64,000 nucleotides of DNA from Streptosporangium carneum. GTDB taxonomy: Bacteria; Actinomycetota; Actinomycetes; Streptosporangiales; Streptosporangiaceae. Shown here piece by piece: positions 1-7,992 of this stretch. Position 1 is the stretch's first letter. Each line of letters starts with the position of its first letter. Both the position numbers and the translations under genes were made by a program. The stretch covers positions 44,933-108,932 of the forward strand of contig NZ_BSEV01000030.1 of assembly GCF_027922005.1 (NCBI RefSeq). Direction: 5' to 3'. The notes below the pieces were generated by a model. The model searched no databases and had not been told where the DNA came from. It worked only from the letters and a program-made list of their open reading frames with translations.

Positions 1-1062
1 CACGCCATGGAGATGTGGCGGGCCAACGCGCGGGCGGGCGTGCGGGCGGGCGCCGTGGTGCCGCTGCTCGAGGTGGCCGTGCTGGGGGTGGGCGGCCTGC
101 GGCTGGCCGCGGGCGACCTGTCCGCCGGAGAGCTGTACGCCGCCGCCCGCTACGTCGTGCTCGGCGCGGGCCTGGGCGCCGCCCTCGGCCACGTCAGCCG
201 TCTGGGCAGGGCGCGGGCCGCCGCGGGCCGCCTCGTCGAGCTGGCGGAGGAGCCGCAGACGGCGTACGGCGCCCTGCCGCTGCCCGCCGGCCCCGGCGCC
301 CTGGAGCTGCGCGGCGTCACCGCGGGCGTCCTGACCGGGATCGACCTGGTCGTCCCCGGCGGGTCCTCGGTGGCGGTCGTCGGCCGTTCCGGCGCGGGCA
401 AGTCCCTGCTCGCCGCCCTCGCGGGCCGCCTGGTCGACCCCGACGCCGGGCAGGTGTCCCTCGACGGCGTTCCGTTGCCTGAGCTGTCCTCGGAGGCGCT
501 GGGCGAAGCCGTCGGCTACGCCTTCGAACGCCCCGTCCTGATCGGCGAAACGGTCGCCGACGCCGTCGGCCTGGGACTCGGCGATCCCACGGAGGCCATG
601 GAGATCACGGTGCGCGCGGCCGCCCGCGCCGCCTGCGCCGACGACTTCGTCCGCAGGCTCCCCCTGGGGTACGGCACGCCGCTCGAAGAGGCGCCCATGT
701 CCGGCGGGGAGAGGCAGCGGATCGGCCTGGCGAGGGCCTTCGCGCACGGGCGGCGCCTGCTCGTCCTCGACGACGCCACCTCCAGCCTGGACACCGTCAC
801 CGAACACCGGGTCAGCAGGGCGCTGGCGGGTGAGCTCGGCGGCCGCACCCGCCTGATCGTGGCGCACAGGGTCGCGACCGCGGCGGCGGCCGACCGGGTG
901 ATCTGGCTGGACGGCGGGCGGGTGCGCGCCTACGACACGCACACGACACTGTGGCGGGATCCCGGCTACCGTGCCGTCTTCCAGGTCTCCGGCCATGACC
1001 GGGCGGGTCTCCCGCCTCTGGACGAGAGCCTCTCGTCTCCGCTCGGAGCGGGCGCCTCATGA
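1..1062 (+). CDS. ABC exporter, fused permease-ATPase (N-terminus off the left edge)
   Basis: The frame is open from the first base, so the gene starts upstream and most of its membrane half is missing. What remains is the last hydrophobic part of the permease and a complete nucleotide-binding domain: Walker A GRSGAGKS (about nt 379-405), signature MSGGERQR (about nt 697-720), Walker B LLVLDDATSSLD (about nt 757-792) and the switch histidine in VAHRV. It overlaps the next ABC gene by ATGA, so the two are translationally coupled and probably form a heterodimeric exporter. Two tandem fused ABC exporters followed by a prolyl oligopeptidase and a LuxR-type regulator resemble RamA/RamB (AmfA/AmfB) of class III lanthipeptide loci, which export the peptide. 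The substrate is inferred from context only. Confidence 0.9.
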   Translation, partial: HAMEMWRANARAGVRAGAVVPLLEVAVLGVGGLRLAAGDLSAGELYAAARYVVLGAGLGAALGHVSRLGRARAAAGRLVELAEEPQTAYGALPLPAGPGALELRGVTAGVLTGIDLVVPGGSSVAVVGRSGAGKSLLAALAGRLVDPDAGQVSLDGVPLPELSSEALGEAVGYAFERPVLIGETVADAVGLGLGDPTEAMEITVRAAARAACADDFVRRLPLGYGTPLEEAPMSGGERQRIGLARAFAHGRRLLVLDDATSSLDTVTEHRVSRALAGELGGRTRLIVAHRVATAAAADRVIWLDGGRVRAYDTHTTLWRDPGYRAVFQVSGHDRAGLPPLDESLSSPLGAGAS

Positions 1063-2792
1063 GGGATCGCCGTCACGCCGCCGCGCCGGGCCAGGCTGGG
1101 CCGTACCGTGCCGTCCGCGCCGCGCTCCTGCGGGATCCTCGCCTGCTGCTCAGGCTCGGCGCCTGGTCCGTCGCGGAGACCGCGCCCGCGCTCGTGGTCG
1201 GCCTGGCCGTCGCGCGGGCGATCGACGAGGGCTTCGCAGCGGGCAGGCCCGGGCTCGGCTTCGCCTGGCTTGCCCTCCTCGGCGGCGCCTGGCTGACGGC
1301 CGCGGTCGGCGCGCGCCAGGTGGTGGTCGCCGTCGGCTCGATCGTGGAGCCGTTCCGCGAGGAGCTCCTCGACCACGTCGTCGACGGCACGCTGCGCCGT
1401 TCGGCCGCCGCCGGGCACGGACCCGGCGCCGCGGCGGTCGCGCGGTCGAACCTCCAGGTCGAGCTCGCCCGCGACGCCCTCGCCTCGGTCATCACGGTGG
1501 TGAGGTCCTTCGCCTTCACCGTGGTGAGCGTCGTGCTCGGCCTGACCACCCTCATGCCCCAGGTGCTCGTGCTCGTCCTGCCGCCGTTCGTCGTCGGCCT
1601 GTGCCTGTTCCTGCTGTCACTGCCCGCGCTGGCCAGGCGGCAGCGGGACTTCATCGTCGCCGACGAACGCACCGCCGGGGCGCTGGCCGCCATGGCGGGC
1701 GGCCTGCGCGACATCGCCGCGTGCCGGGCGGGCGACCGGGTGGCCGCCGACGTCGGCCGCCAGGTGGCGCGGCAGGCGCGGGCGGGCCGTTCGCTCGCCC
1801 GGGTGACCGCGATGCGCACGGCGTCACTCGCGGTCGGCGGCTGGCTGCCCGTGCTGCTGATCCTGGCGGGCGCCCCCTGGCTGGTACGGCACGGGGCGGG
1901 GGCCGGGGTCATCCTCGGCGCCCTGGTCTACGTCACGCAGTCGCTGGCCCCCGCGCTGGGCAACCTCGTGCAGGGGCTGGGGATGAGCGGGGTACGGCTG
2001 CGGGTGACGCTCGAACGCGTCCTGCGGTCCGGCGAGCCACCCCGTCCCGTGACCGCGCGGAGCGTGCCCCGCGACGCCGCGGTCGAACTGCGCGGCGTGA
2101 CGTTCGCCTACGGGCCGCACGCGGAAGCGGTGATCTCAGACCTCGACCTGTCGGTGCCCGACGGCGACCACGTCGCGGTGGTCGGGCCCAGCGGCATCGG
2201 CAAGTCCACACTGGCCGCACTCGTCACCGGTCTCCTGCGCCCGGACTCCGGGCGGGTCACGGTCGGCGGCGTCCCCGCGGAGCGGGTCGACCAGGCGAGC
2301 CGGGTGCTGATCCCCCAGGAGGCGTACGTCTTCAGGGGCACGCTCATGGAGAACCTGACATACCTGGCCGCGGCTCCGAAACCCGCCGTGGAGGACGCGG
2401 TGACGGCGCTCGGCCTGACCTCCCTGGTCGCGCGGCTCGGCGGCTACTCCGCCGAGATCCACGCGGGACTGCTGTCACCCGGCGAGCGGCAGCTGGTCGC
2501 CCTGGCCCGCGCCTACCTGACCCCCGCCCGGCTGGTGATCCTCGACGAGGCGACGTGCCACCTGGACCCTGCCGCCGAGGCCCTCGCGGAGGAGGCCTTC
2601 GCCCGCAGGGACGGCACGCTGCTGGTCGTCGCCCACCGGCTGACCTCGGCGACGCGGGCGCGGCGGATCCTCGTCATGGACGGCGCCAGCGTCCAGCTGG
2701 GAAGGCATGAGGAGCTGCTCGCCTCGTGCCCGCCGTACGCGGATCTGGCGGGCCTCTGGAACCCCTCGGACTCACAGGAGCTGGTGCCGTGA
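1059..2792 (+). CDS. ABC exporter, fused permease-ATPase (second half of a heterodimer)
   Basis: A 577-residue half-transporter with an N-terminal membrane domain (hydrophobic stretches over about residues 30-290) and a C-terminal ATPase domain. Walker A GPSGIGKST is near nt 2185-2212, the signature reads LSPGERQ instead of LSGGQ, Walker B is LVILDEATCHLD, and VVAHRL supplies the switch histidine. A degenerate signature in one partner of a pair is common in heterodimeric exporters with one weak ATP site. The start ATG overlaps the upstream stop, and its own TGA overlaps the GTG of the peptidase gene, so all three form one operon. The partner of the preceding gene is clear; the role in lanthipeptide export is inference. 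Confidence 0.92.
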   Translation: MRDRRHAAAPGQAGPYRAVRAALLRDPRLLLRLGAWSVAETAPALVVGLAVARAIDEGFAAGRPGLGFAWLALLGGAWLTAAVGARQVVVAVGSIVEPFREELLDHVVDGTLRRSAAAGHGPGAAAVARSNLQVELARDALASVITVVRSFAFTVVSVVLGLTTLMPQVLVLVLPPFVVGLCLFLLSLPALARRQRDFIVADERTAGALAAMAGGLRDIAACRAGDRVAADVGRQVARQARAGRSLARVTAMRTASLAVGGWLPVLLILAGAPWLVRHGAGAGVILGALVYVTQSLAPALGNLVQGLGMSGVRLRVTLERVLRSGEPPRPVTARSVPRDAAVELRGVTFAYGPHAEAVISDLDLSVPDGDHVAVVGPSGIGKSTLAALVTGLLRPDSGRVTVGGVPAERVDQASRVLIPQEAYVFRGTLMENLTYLAAAPKPAVEDAVTALGLTSLVARLGGYSAEIHAGLLSPGERQLVALARAYLTPARLVILDEATCHLDPAAEALAEEAFARRDGTLLVVAHRLTSATRARRILVMDGASVQLGRHEELLASCPPYADLAGLWNPSDSQELVP

Positions 2793-4867
2793 TCTATCCG
2801 CCCGCTGAGCGGGAGCCGGTCGTCGACCACCTCCACGGCCGCGCCGTGCCCGACCCCTACCGGTGGCTCGAGGACGCGGCGAGCCCGCGGACGCGAAGCT
2901 GGCTCGCCGCCCAGGACGAGCTGTGGCGCGGCCACGCCGCCACGCTGGCCGGGCGCGACGGATGGCATGCCAGGGTGGCGGAGCTCACCGGCGTGGGGAT
3001 GGCCGGCCCGCCGCTGTGGCGCGGGGACCGCCGGTTCTTCACGCGCCGTACGGCCGAGCAGGAACACCCCGTCCTCTACACCACCGCCCCCGGGGAGACC
3101 GACAGGGCCCTGGTCGACCCGGGAACGCTCGACCCCGGCGGCCTGACCACGCTCGACCACTGGCAGCCGGACGCGGAGGGCCGCCTGCTGGCCTACCAGC
3201 TGTCCAGGAGCGGCGACGAACGCTCGCATCTCTACGTCATGGACGTCGGCTCGGGGGAGGTCGTCGAAGGGCCGATCGACCGCTGCCGCTACTCGCCGGT
3301 GGCGTGGCTGCCCGACGGCAAGGCGTTCTTCTACGTCCGGGACCGCAGGGTCTGCCTGCACCGGCTCGGCACAGCCGCCGAGGACGACGCCGTGATCCTC
3401 CCGGACGAGCGGTCCTACGGCCTGGGAGTCAGCCCCGACGGCCGCTGGCTGACGATCTCGGCGGCGGCCGGGGGCGGCAACGACCTCTGGCTGGCCGACC
3501 TGTCCGCCTCGCCTCCCGAGCGTCCCGCACTGCGGGTGATCCAGCGGGGGACAGGCGCGGTGACGGTGCCCGCCGTCGGCCCTGACGGCCGTCTGTACCT
3601 GCTGACCACCGTGGACGCCCCCAGGGGCAGGCTGTGCGTCGCCGATCCCGAGCGTCCCGAACCGGACGGCTGGACGGAGCTGGTCGGCCCCGACCCCGAG
3701 GCGGTGATCGGCGACTTCGCGATCGCCGACGGGCCGGTGCTGCTGGTCGGCTGGACCAGGCACGCGACCAGCGAGATCAGCCTCCACGACCTGGCCACCG
3801 GCGAGCGGCTCGGCGAGGTCCCGCTGCCCGGCCTCGGCTCGACGGGGCGGATGTCCACCCGCCCCGAGGGAGGCCCCGAGGTGTGGTTCACCTACACCGA
3901 CAGCGTCACCCCCGGCAGCGTGCACCGCTACGACACGCGCACGGGACGCACCTCGCTCTGGGCCGCCGCGCCGGGCGCCGTGGAGGTGCCCGAACTGGAG
4001 ACCCACCGGCTCGTCTACGCCTCGGCGGACGGCACTCCGGTGCGGATGGTCGTACTCGCCCGTCCCGGCGAGGGACCCCGGCCCACGATCCTGTACGGCT
4101 ACGGCGGGTTCGGGCGGCCACTGGTCCCGTCCTACTCCAGTTACGTGCTGCCCTGGGTCGAGGCGGGCGGGGTCTTCGCGCTGGCCCAGTTGCGGGGCGG
4201 CGGTGAGGAGGGCGCCGAGTGGCACAGGGCGGGCATGCTCGACCGCAAGCAGAACGCCTTCGACGACTTCGCCGCCGCGGCGGAACACCTCATCGCGGAC
4301 GGCTGGACCACCGCCGACCAGCTGGCCGCCTGCGGCGAGTCGAACGGCGGCCTGCTGGTCGGCGCGGCGCTGACCCAGCGTCCCGAGCTGTTCGCCGCCG
4401 CGGTCTGCTCGGCCCCGCTGCTCGACATGGTCCGTTACGAGCGTTTCGGAATGGGCCCCTCGTGGCGCTCGGAGTACGGCTCGGCCGACGACCCCGAGCA
4501 GTTGGGCTGGCTGCTGGGCTACTCCCCCTACCACCGGGTCGTCGACGGGGCCGACTACCCTGCGACGCTGCTGGCCACGTTCGGCGGCGACTCCCGCGTC
4601 GACCCGCTGCACGCCCGCAAGATGTGCGCGGCGCTGCAGTGGGCGACCTCGGGCTCCCGGCCCGTCGTGCTGCGCCACGAGGGCGACGTCGGGCACGGAT
4701 CCAGGGCGGTCAGCCGCTCGGTGGGGCTGGCGGCCGACATGCTGGCCTTCCTCGCCCGGCACACCGGGCTCGCCGACCACCTGCCCGACCCCGGACAGGA
4801 TCGGAAGCCGGAGCCGCGCGCGGTCCCCGAACCGGGCGGGCTCGGCGACCCGAGCCGCGCGCGGTGA
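2789..4867 (+). CDS. S9 family prolyl oligopeptidase, probable lanthipeptide leader peptidase
   Basis: A 692-residue protein, the usual size for the family. The N-terminus PAEREPVVDHLHGRAVPDPY is the family hallmark, a beta-propeller region follows, and the C-terminal alpha/beta-hydrolase domain starts near residue 420. The nucleophile is Ser518 in GESNGG, the block GGDSRVDPLHARKM carries the acid, and GHGSR carries the catalytic histidine. The chosen GTG start overlaps the ABC stop (GTGA); an upstream extension inside the ABC gene is possible but unlike the family. Members sit in class III lanthipeptide loci (FlaP type), where they cut the leader peptide after proline. No signal peptide is visible, which fits a cytoplasmic processing enzyme. 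The acidic C-terminal tail lies inside an 83-bp tandem repeat. Confidence 0.9.
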   Translation: MIYPPAEREPVVDHLHGRAVPDPYRWLEDAASPRTRSWLAAQDELWRGHAATLAGRDGWHARVAELTGVGMAGPPLWRGDRRFFTRRTAEQEHPVLYTTAPGETDRALVDPGTLDPGGLTTLDHWQPDAEGRLLAYQLSRSGDERSHLYVMDVGSGEVVEGPIDRCRYSPVAWLPDGKAFFYVRDRRVCLHRLGTAAEDDAVILPDERSYGLGVSPDGRWLTISAAAGGGNDLWLADLSASPPERPALRVIQRGTGAVTVPAVGPDGRLYLLTTVDAPRGRLCVADPERPEPDGWTELVGPDPEAVIGDFAIADGPVLLVGWTRHATSEISLHDLATGERLGEVPLPGLGSTGRMSTRPEGGPEVWFTYTDSVTPGSVHRYDTRTGRTSLWAAAPGAVEVPELETHRLVYASADGTPVRMVVLARPGEGPRPTILYGYGGFGRPLVPSYSSYVLPWVEAGGVFALAQLRGGGEEGAEWHRAGMLDRKQNAFDDFAAAAEHLIADGWTTADQLAACGESNGGLLVGAALTQRPELFAAAVCSAPLLDMVRYERFGMGPSWRSEYGSADDPEQLGWLLGYSPYHRVVDGADYPATLLATFGGDSRVDPLHARKMCAALQWATSGSRPVVLRHEGDVGHGSRAVSRSVGLAADMLAFLARHTGLADHLPDPGQDRKPEPRAVPEPGGLGDPSRAR

Positions 4868-5014
4868 CCGAGCACAGACGGAGCCGGAACCCGATCCCGC
4901 GTGTGCTCCCCGAACCGGGCGGGCTCGGCGACCGGAGTCATGCGCGGTGACCGAGCACGGGCGGAGCCGGAACCCGATCCCGCGTGCGGTTCCCGAAAGC
5001 GAGCGGTGCCGGGG
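4824..5014. repeat. 83-bp tandem repeat, about 2.3 copies, across the peptidase 3' end
   Basis: Copies start at 4824, 4907 and about 4990 (the third is partial), each beginning with TCCCCGAACC or a close variant and containing GGTGACCGAGCAC and GAGCCGGAACCCGATCCCGC. The first copy holds the last codons and the stop of the peptidase gene. The second is non-coding because 83 is not a multiple of three. It separates the peptidase gene from the convergent response regulator. Confidence 0.75.
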
Positions 5015-5671
5015 TCAGGCCCGCGTGCGGTAACGGATCAGGCCGATCTTCCTGACGTCCTCCGGCCAGAGCCAGCCCGCCTCCTGGGCGATCGTGACCG
5101 CCTCGACCCTGGTCCTGGCGCCCACCTTGGCGAGGATCCGCGACAGGTAGTTGCGAACCGTGCCGCCCGACAGGAAGAGCCGTTTGGCGATCTCGTTGAC
5201 CGGCTCCCCCTCGGCCGCGACCTTGAGCACCTCGAGCTCACGCGCGGTGAGGGGGTTCTCCTTCGCGTGGAGCGCGGCGACGGCGAGCTCGACGTCGATG
5301 ACCCGCTCGCCGCCGGCCACCCTGCGCACGCACTCGGCGAGCTCTCCCGCGGGGGCGTCCTTGACGACGAACCCACGGGCTCCGGCGTCCAGCGCGCGCC
5401 GCAGCGCCGTCGGCGTCGCGAGACCGGTCAGCATCACAGCCTTGCAGGCGGGCAGTTTACGGTTCAGCTCCGAGGCCGCGGCCAGGCCGTCCGTTCCGGG
5501 CAACCCGATGTCGATGAGCGCGACGTCGGGTCTGGCGCGCAGGCAGGAGGGCACCACGTCGTCACCGTGGCCGACCTCCTCGATCACCTTGATGTCGTGC
5601 TCGGCGGAGAGCAGGGCGACCATCGCTCCACGAACGAGGTGCATGTCCTCGGCGATCAGGACGCTTATCAC
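5015..5671 (-). CDS. NarL/FixJ-type response regulator (RamR/DesR-like)
   Basis: A 218-residue DNA-binding response regulator. The receiver domain (1-120) has the acidic pair E8-D9, phosphoacceptor Asp54 in LIDIGLPGTDG, Thr82 and Lys104, so it looks competent for phosphorylation. The LuxR-type helix-turn-helix (about 138-200) begins LTARELEVLK and contains VNEIAKRLFLSGGTVRNYLS. The GTG start has a well placed AAGGGGA upstream. No histidine kinase is adjacent. Next to two ABC exporters and a prolyl oligopeptidase, it matches the place of RamR/AmfR, the activator of SapB-type loci, though the sequence alone is equally compatible with a DesR-like regulator. Direct repeats 50-90 bp upstream may be its own binding site. 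Confidence 0.88.
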   Translation of the reverse strand: MISVLIAEDMHLVRGAMVALLSAEHDIKVIEEVGHGDDVVPSCLRARPDVALIDIGLPGTDGLAAASELNRKLPACKAVMLTGLATPTALRRALDAGARGFVVKDAPAGELAECVRRVAGGERVIDVELAVAALHAKENPLTARELEVLKVAAEGEPVNEIAKRLFLSGGTVRNYLSRILAKVGARTRVEAVTIAQEAGWLWPEDVRKIGLIRYRTRA

Positions 5672-5721
5672 GGGTCGTGTCCCCTTTTCGGCGGCGTACT
5701 CATGTCTCCACGGCTCCGGCT

Positions 5722-5758
5722 GCTACCCGCAGGAATCATTGCGCTACCCACAGAAATC
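5722..5758 (-). promoter_or_regulatory. Two 16-bp direct repeats, 21-bp spacing, upstream of the response regulator
   Basis: GCTACCCGCAGGAATC (5722-5737) and GCTACCCACAGAAATC (5743-5758) differ at two positions, and their starts are 21 bp apart, two helical turns. They lie 51-87 bp upstream of the regulator's start codon, where tandem sites of NarL-family regulators are often found. Autoregulation is inference. Confidence 0.45.
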
Positions 5759-5902
5759 GCTTGCCATCCGGTATAACCCGAATGAGTACCCCGCATGCAT
5801 GATTTAAGCATCGAGCGTAAAGAGTCAGAAGAAAGCATGGCAGCTTCCGGCGTCAGGCGACGTCATCTCGCCATCCCCCAGAAGGGGGACCCGTCTCCGA
5901 CG
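5759..5902. other. Intergenic region upstream of the regulator
   Basis: No gene is supported here. It includes TTATACC on the regulator's strand, a possible -10 region, and drops below the local GC content. A short open frame with ATG at 5795 lacks coding character. Confidence 0.3.
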
Positions 5903-6301
5903 TCAATAGGCGAACGGCTCGGGAAGCCATTTTTTGGCAGGCCCGAGCAAGTCGTTCTCCAGGCCTCCCACCAACTGCTCCGGTAGATGTCCCAGCCCTC
6001 GTCTCTCGTCCGCCATCCTGCGAAGAGTCTCGGCCTCCTCCCGCAACCGCGCGGCGATCCTTTCTGCGGCCTGGGTCATGGCGACCAGTTCCGCCTGCAC
6101 CTTGTCACGGTGAGGACCGTTCCACCGCATGGGCCTCATCATGGAATGGACCGGCTTCAGAACGTCCTGAACGGCCTCCGCGAGATCATCGGCCTCACGC
6201 GCCCGGGACATCAGCTCATCGTAATCCGGCGCCCGCCCCGCCTCTCCGCGTTCCGTGAATCTTTTCACAGGGAACCGATCAAGGACAGATTCTCTGATCA
6301 T
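5903..6301 (-). CDS. WXG100-like small helical protein (possible type VII secretion partner)
   Basis: About 132 residues if translation starts at the ATG at 6301, fewer if at the GTG at 6268 or the ATG at 6211; none has a convincing ribosome site. The core is a helical hairpin with RWNGPHRDKVQAEL, the W-x-G turn seen in actinobacterial WXG100-like proteins (typically W-G-P-A-A-D-x-F), followed by the amphipathic helix AAERIAARLREEAETLRR. It is divergent from a helical gene starting at 6300, and the two ATG codons overlap in CATG, so both genes cannot use these starts with normal leaders. No secretion ATPase gene is in the window. The family call is moderate; a link to type VII secretion is inference. 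Confidence 0.55.
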   Translation of the reverse strand: MIRESVLDRFPVKRFTERGEAGRAPDYDELMSRAREADDLAEAVQDVLKPVHSMMRPMRWNGPHRDKVQAELVAMTQAAERIAARLREEAETLRRMADERRGLGHLPEQLVGGLENDLLGPAKKWLPEPFAY

Positions 6302-6969
6302 GGAACCGGAGCGCCTGATCGCCCCGGAAGAGCTCGAGCGATTGGCCAAGCTTCTCACCGACCGACGGCAACTCGCGGAGCGGTATTACGCCCGCGCCGG
6401 TCAGATCATCGGACAAAGCGAGGCGGGCCCTCTGGTGACCGTGCTGCGCTGGGCCACGGAAACCCCCTCCGAGCCGCTCAACCGCGCCGGTGTCGCGCGT
6501 GCCGCCGAACAGGGGGAGACCCGTTCGGCGCACTGAGGACCTTCGGTCTCACCGCCGCCGTCGGAACGGTCTCCCCGGTGGAGGGAAAACGCCTGACCGC
6601 CGGCCTGAAAGCGGTCGTCGGCAACGGGAAAGGCGTCAGCCCCGAAAAGCGGGCAGCCGCCGTGCGGGCCTTCTTCAAGAAATTGAAAGCCGACGAACGG
6701 TCATGGCCGGCGGCGCACCAGGCCGGAACGGTCGGCGGTCTCGACGGCGCTCCCACCCCCGTTCGTTTCGCCGCCAACCGGCTGCTGATCGAACGGGCCC
6801 TCACCCACGAGCAGCGGGAACTCGCCCGGCTCAAGGCCGCCGCCCCCAAGAGTCCACAGGTGTCCCTGAGCGCGGCGGACCTGAAACCTCCCGCGGGCAC
6901 ACCGGTGTTCGCCATGCGCGCCCCGGCGACTGGGTGTCCTGTCCCCATGCCCACGGCAAGGACCCGTGA
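6300..6969 (+). pseudogene. Frameshifted gene, two single-base deletions in homopolymers
   Basis: Coding sense moves through three frames. The ATG at 6300 opens a helical frame that stops at 6536. Adding one G to the five-G run at 6512-6516 lets it continue as GGDPFGALRTFGL. That frame stays coding to the C run at 6921-6924, where one added C yields APGDWVSCPHAHGKDP and a stop at 6969. The repaired product would be about 223 residues. The segment WPAAHQAGTVGGLDGAP, with an ANRLLIERAL helix, resembles the pre-hydrolase region of actinobacterial DUF1023-type proteins that pair with WXG100 proteins, but the hydrolase domain itself is absent. It is either a decayed gene or two sequencing errors in homopolymers. 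Confidence 0.55.
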
Positions 6970-7052
6970 GCGGGGGCTGAGCTGGGAGGATCACCGGCTC
7001 GCGCGGCGGCGAGCCAGCTCCCGGAGCCGAGGAGAGGCTCCGCCCTGCCTCG

Positions 7053-7727
7053 TCACCGGCCGGCGTGGATACGGTCCTGCTCGTCCGGGGTGCCGATGAG
7101 CGAGGCGTCGGCCGGATCGAAGATCGCGCCGGTGTCGGCGAGCGAGGCGGGTCTGCCCGGTTGGCGGAAGGACACGAGGTGCTCGGTGTCCGGGCCGTCG
7201 ACCTGGCAGCGATAGGCGTCCCGGCGGGCCCCGTTCACCAGCAGGAGGACCTTCAGCCGGGCCGCCGCCCGGCACAGCTGTTGAAGGGCCCCGAACAAGT
7301 CGTCGCCCTGAGCGATGATCTGTGGCTGGTCGAAATAGTCGATGACACCGATCTCGTCAATCTGGAAGGCCAGCGTCCACGGCTCATGCCTGCGGACGGT
7401 CACCACCGCGCGTGCGGGCTCGCCGTCGCGCAGGATGCCGATCTCCATGGGAACCCCCTGGATGATTTTCCCCCACCGCCAGCACGGCTCCGGCAGCTCG
7501 CGGTATCTGGTGTGGCACGCCAGGCACACCCACCTTTCCGGGCAAGGCGTGCAGCCGCCGAGAATGAACAGCCCGGCCTGCAGAGCCTGTTCCAGCTCTT
7601 CGTTGTAGGTCGGGTACCCGTACAGGATCGGAACCATCCTGCTCGCGTCGCACCGAGAGCACAGCGGGTGCCCGTCCTCTCCCCTTTCCTCGACATAGTT
7701 CATTCCCCTGTCCTCGGCATAGTTCAT
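7053..7727 (-). CDS. Hypothetical zinc-ribbon protein with C-terminal uncharacterised domain
   Basis: A 224-residue protein. The start is well supported: GAGGAGG lies 5 bases before the ATG at 7727. The N-terminal third is a zinc ribbon with CSRC, CTPC and CLAC pairs (about residues 22-71) and the phrase RMVPILYGYP, a pattern seen in small actinobacterial proteins. The remainder (72-224) has a mixed beta/alpha look (VVTVRRHEPWTLAFQIDEIG) and is not recognised. The first 16 residues are a tandem duplication, MNYAEDRG then MNYVEERG, encoded by a 24-bp direct repeat that also duplicates the start codon, so initiation at the second ATG is possible. It probably acts in the cytoplasm. No functional partner is evident nearby. 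Confidence 0.7.
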   Translation of the reverse strand: MNYAEDRGMNYVEERGEDGHPLCSRCDASRMVPILYGYPTYNEELEQALQAGLFILGGCTPCPERWVCLACHTRYRELPEPCWRWGKIIQGVPMEIGILRDGEPARAVVTVRRHEPWTLAFQIDEIGVIDYFDQPQIIAQGDDLFGALQQLCRAAARLKVLLLVNGARRDAYRCQVDGPDTEHLVSFRQPGRPASLADTGAIFDPADASLIGTPDEQDRIHAGR

Positions 7728-7765
7728 CTCGGCCTCCTCAGTTCACCGATCACCGGCGGTGATCG

Positions 7766-7990
7766 TCACGACGGTATAGACGCCGCTCTGGCTCGCCGGG
7801 TTCGCGTTGCCATACCGCGCTCGGCGATGCCGAAGGCGTCCGCAGCCCCGATGACGGGGGCGTAGCCGACGTTGCAGCTGTGCGCGGCCAGTAGCGCGGC
7901 GACGGTGACGTTCAGGCCGGCCGGCCAGGCCTCGCCACCGGTGATGGAGGCGGACAGGTGGCACAGACGATCGCTTACGTCCTTCCGGGC
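7766..7990 (-). pseudogene. Probable Tn3-family transposase fragment
   Basis: A minus-strand frame with no start of its own reads DVSDRLCHLSASITGGEAWP and then the core GLNVTVAALLAAHSCNVGYA before degenerating into an Arg-rich tail and a stop at 7766. The VAALL-x-A-x-x-CN-x-G pattern resembles the central part of Tn3-family TnpA (typically VAALLVAEACNVGLTPV). About 75 residues of a roughly 1000-residue transposase are left, and no terminal inverted repeats were found. Another frame at the same end gives GVYTVVTITAGDR, so there may be a further frameshift. A protein search would settle the family. Confidence 0.4.
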
Positions 7991-7992
7991 CG

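Noticed and set aside
2513..4780. 755-codon open frame on the minus strand opposite the peptidase
   Set aside because: Antisense frame of a GC-rich gene with strong third-position GC; composition is Gly/Arg/Val-rich with no domain, while the plus strand has full catalytic motifs.
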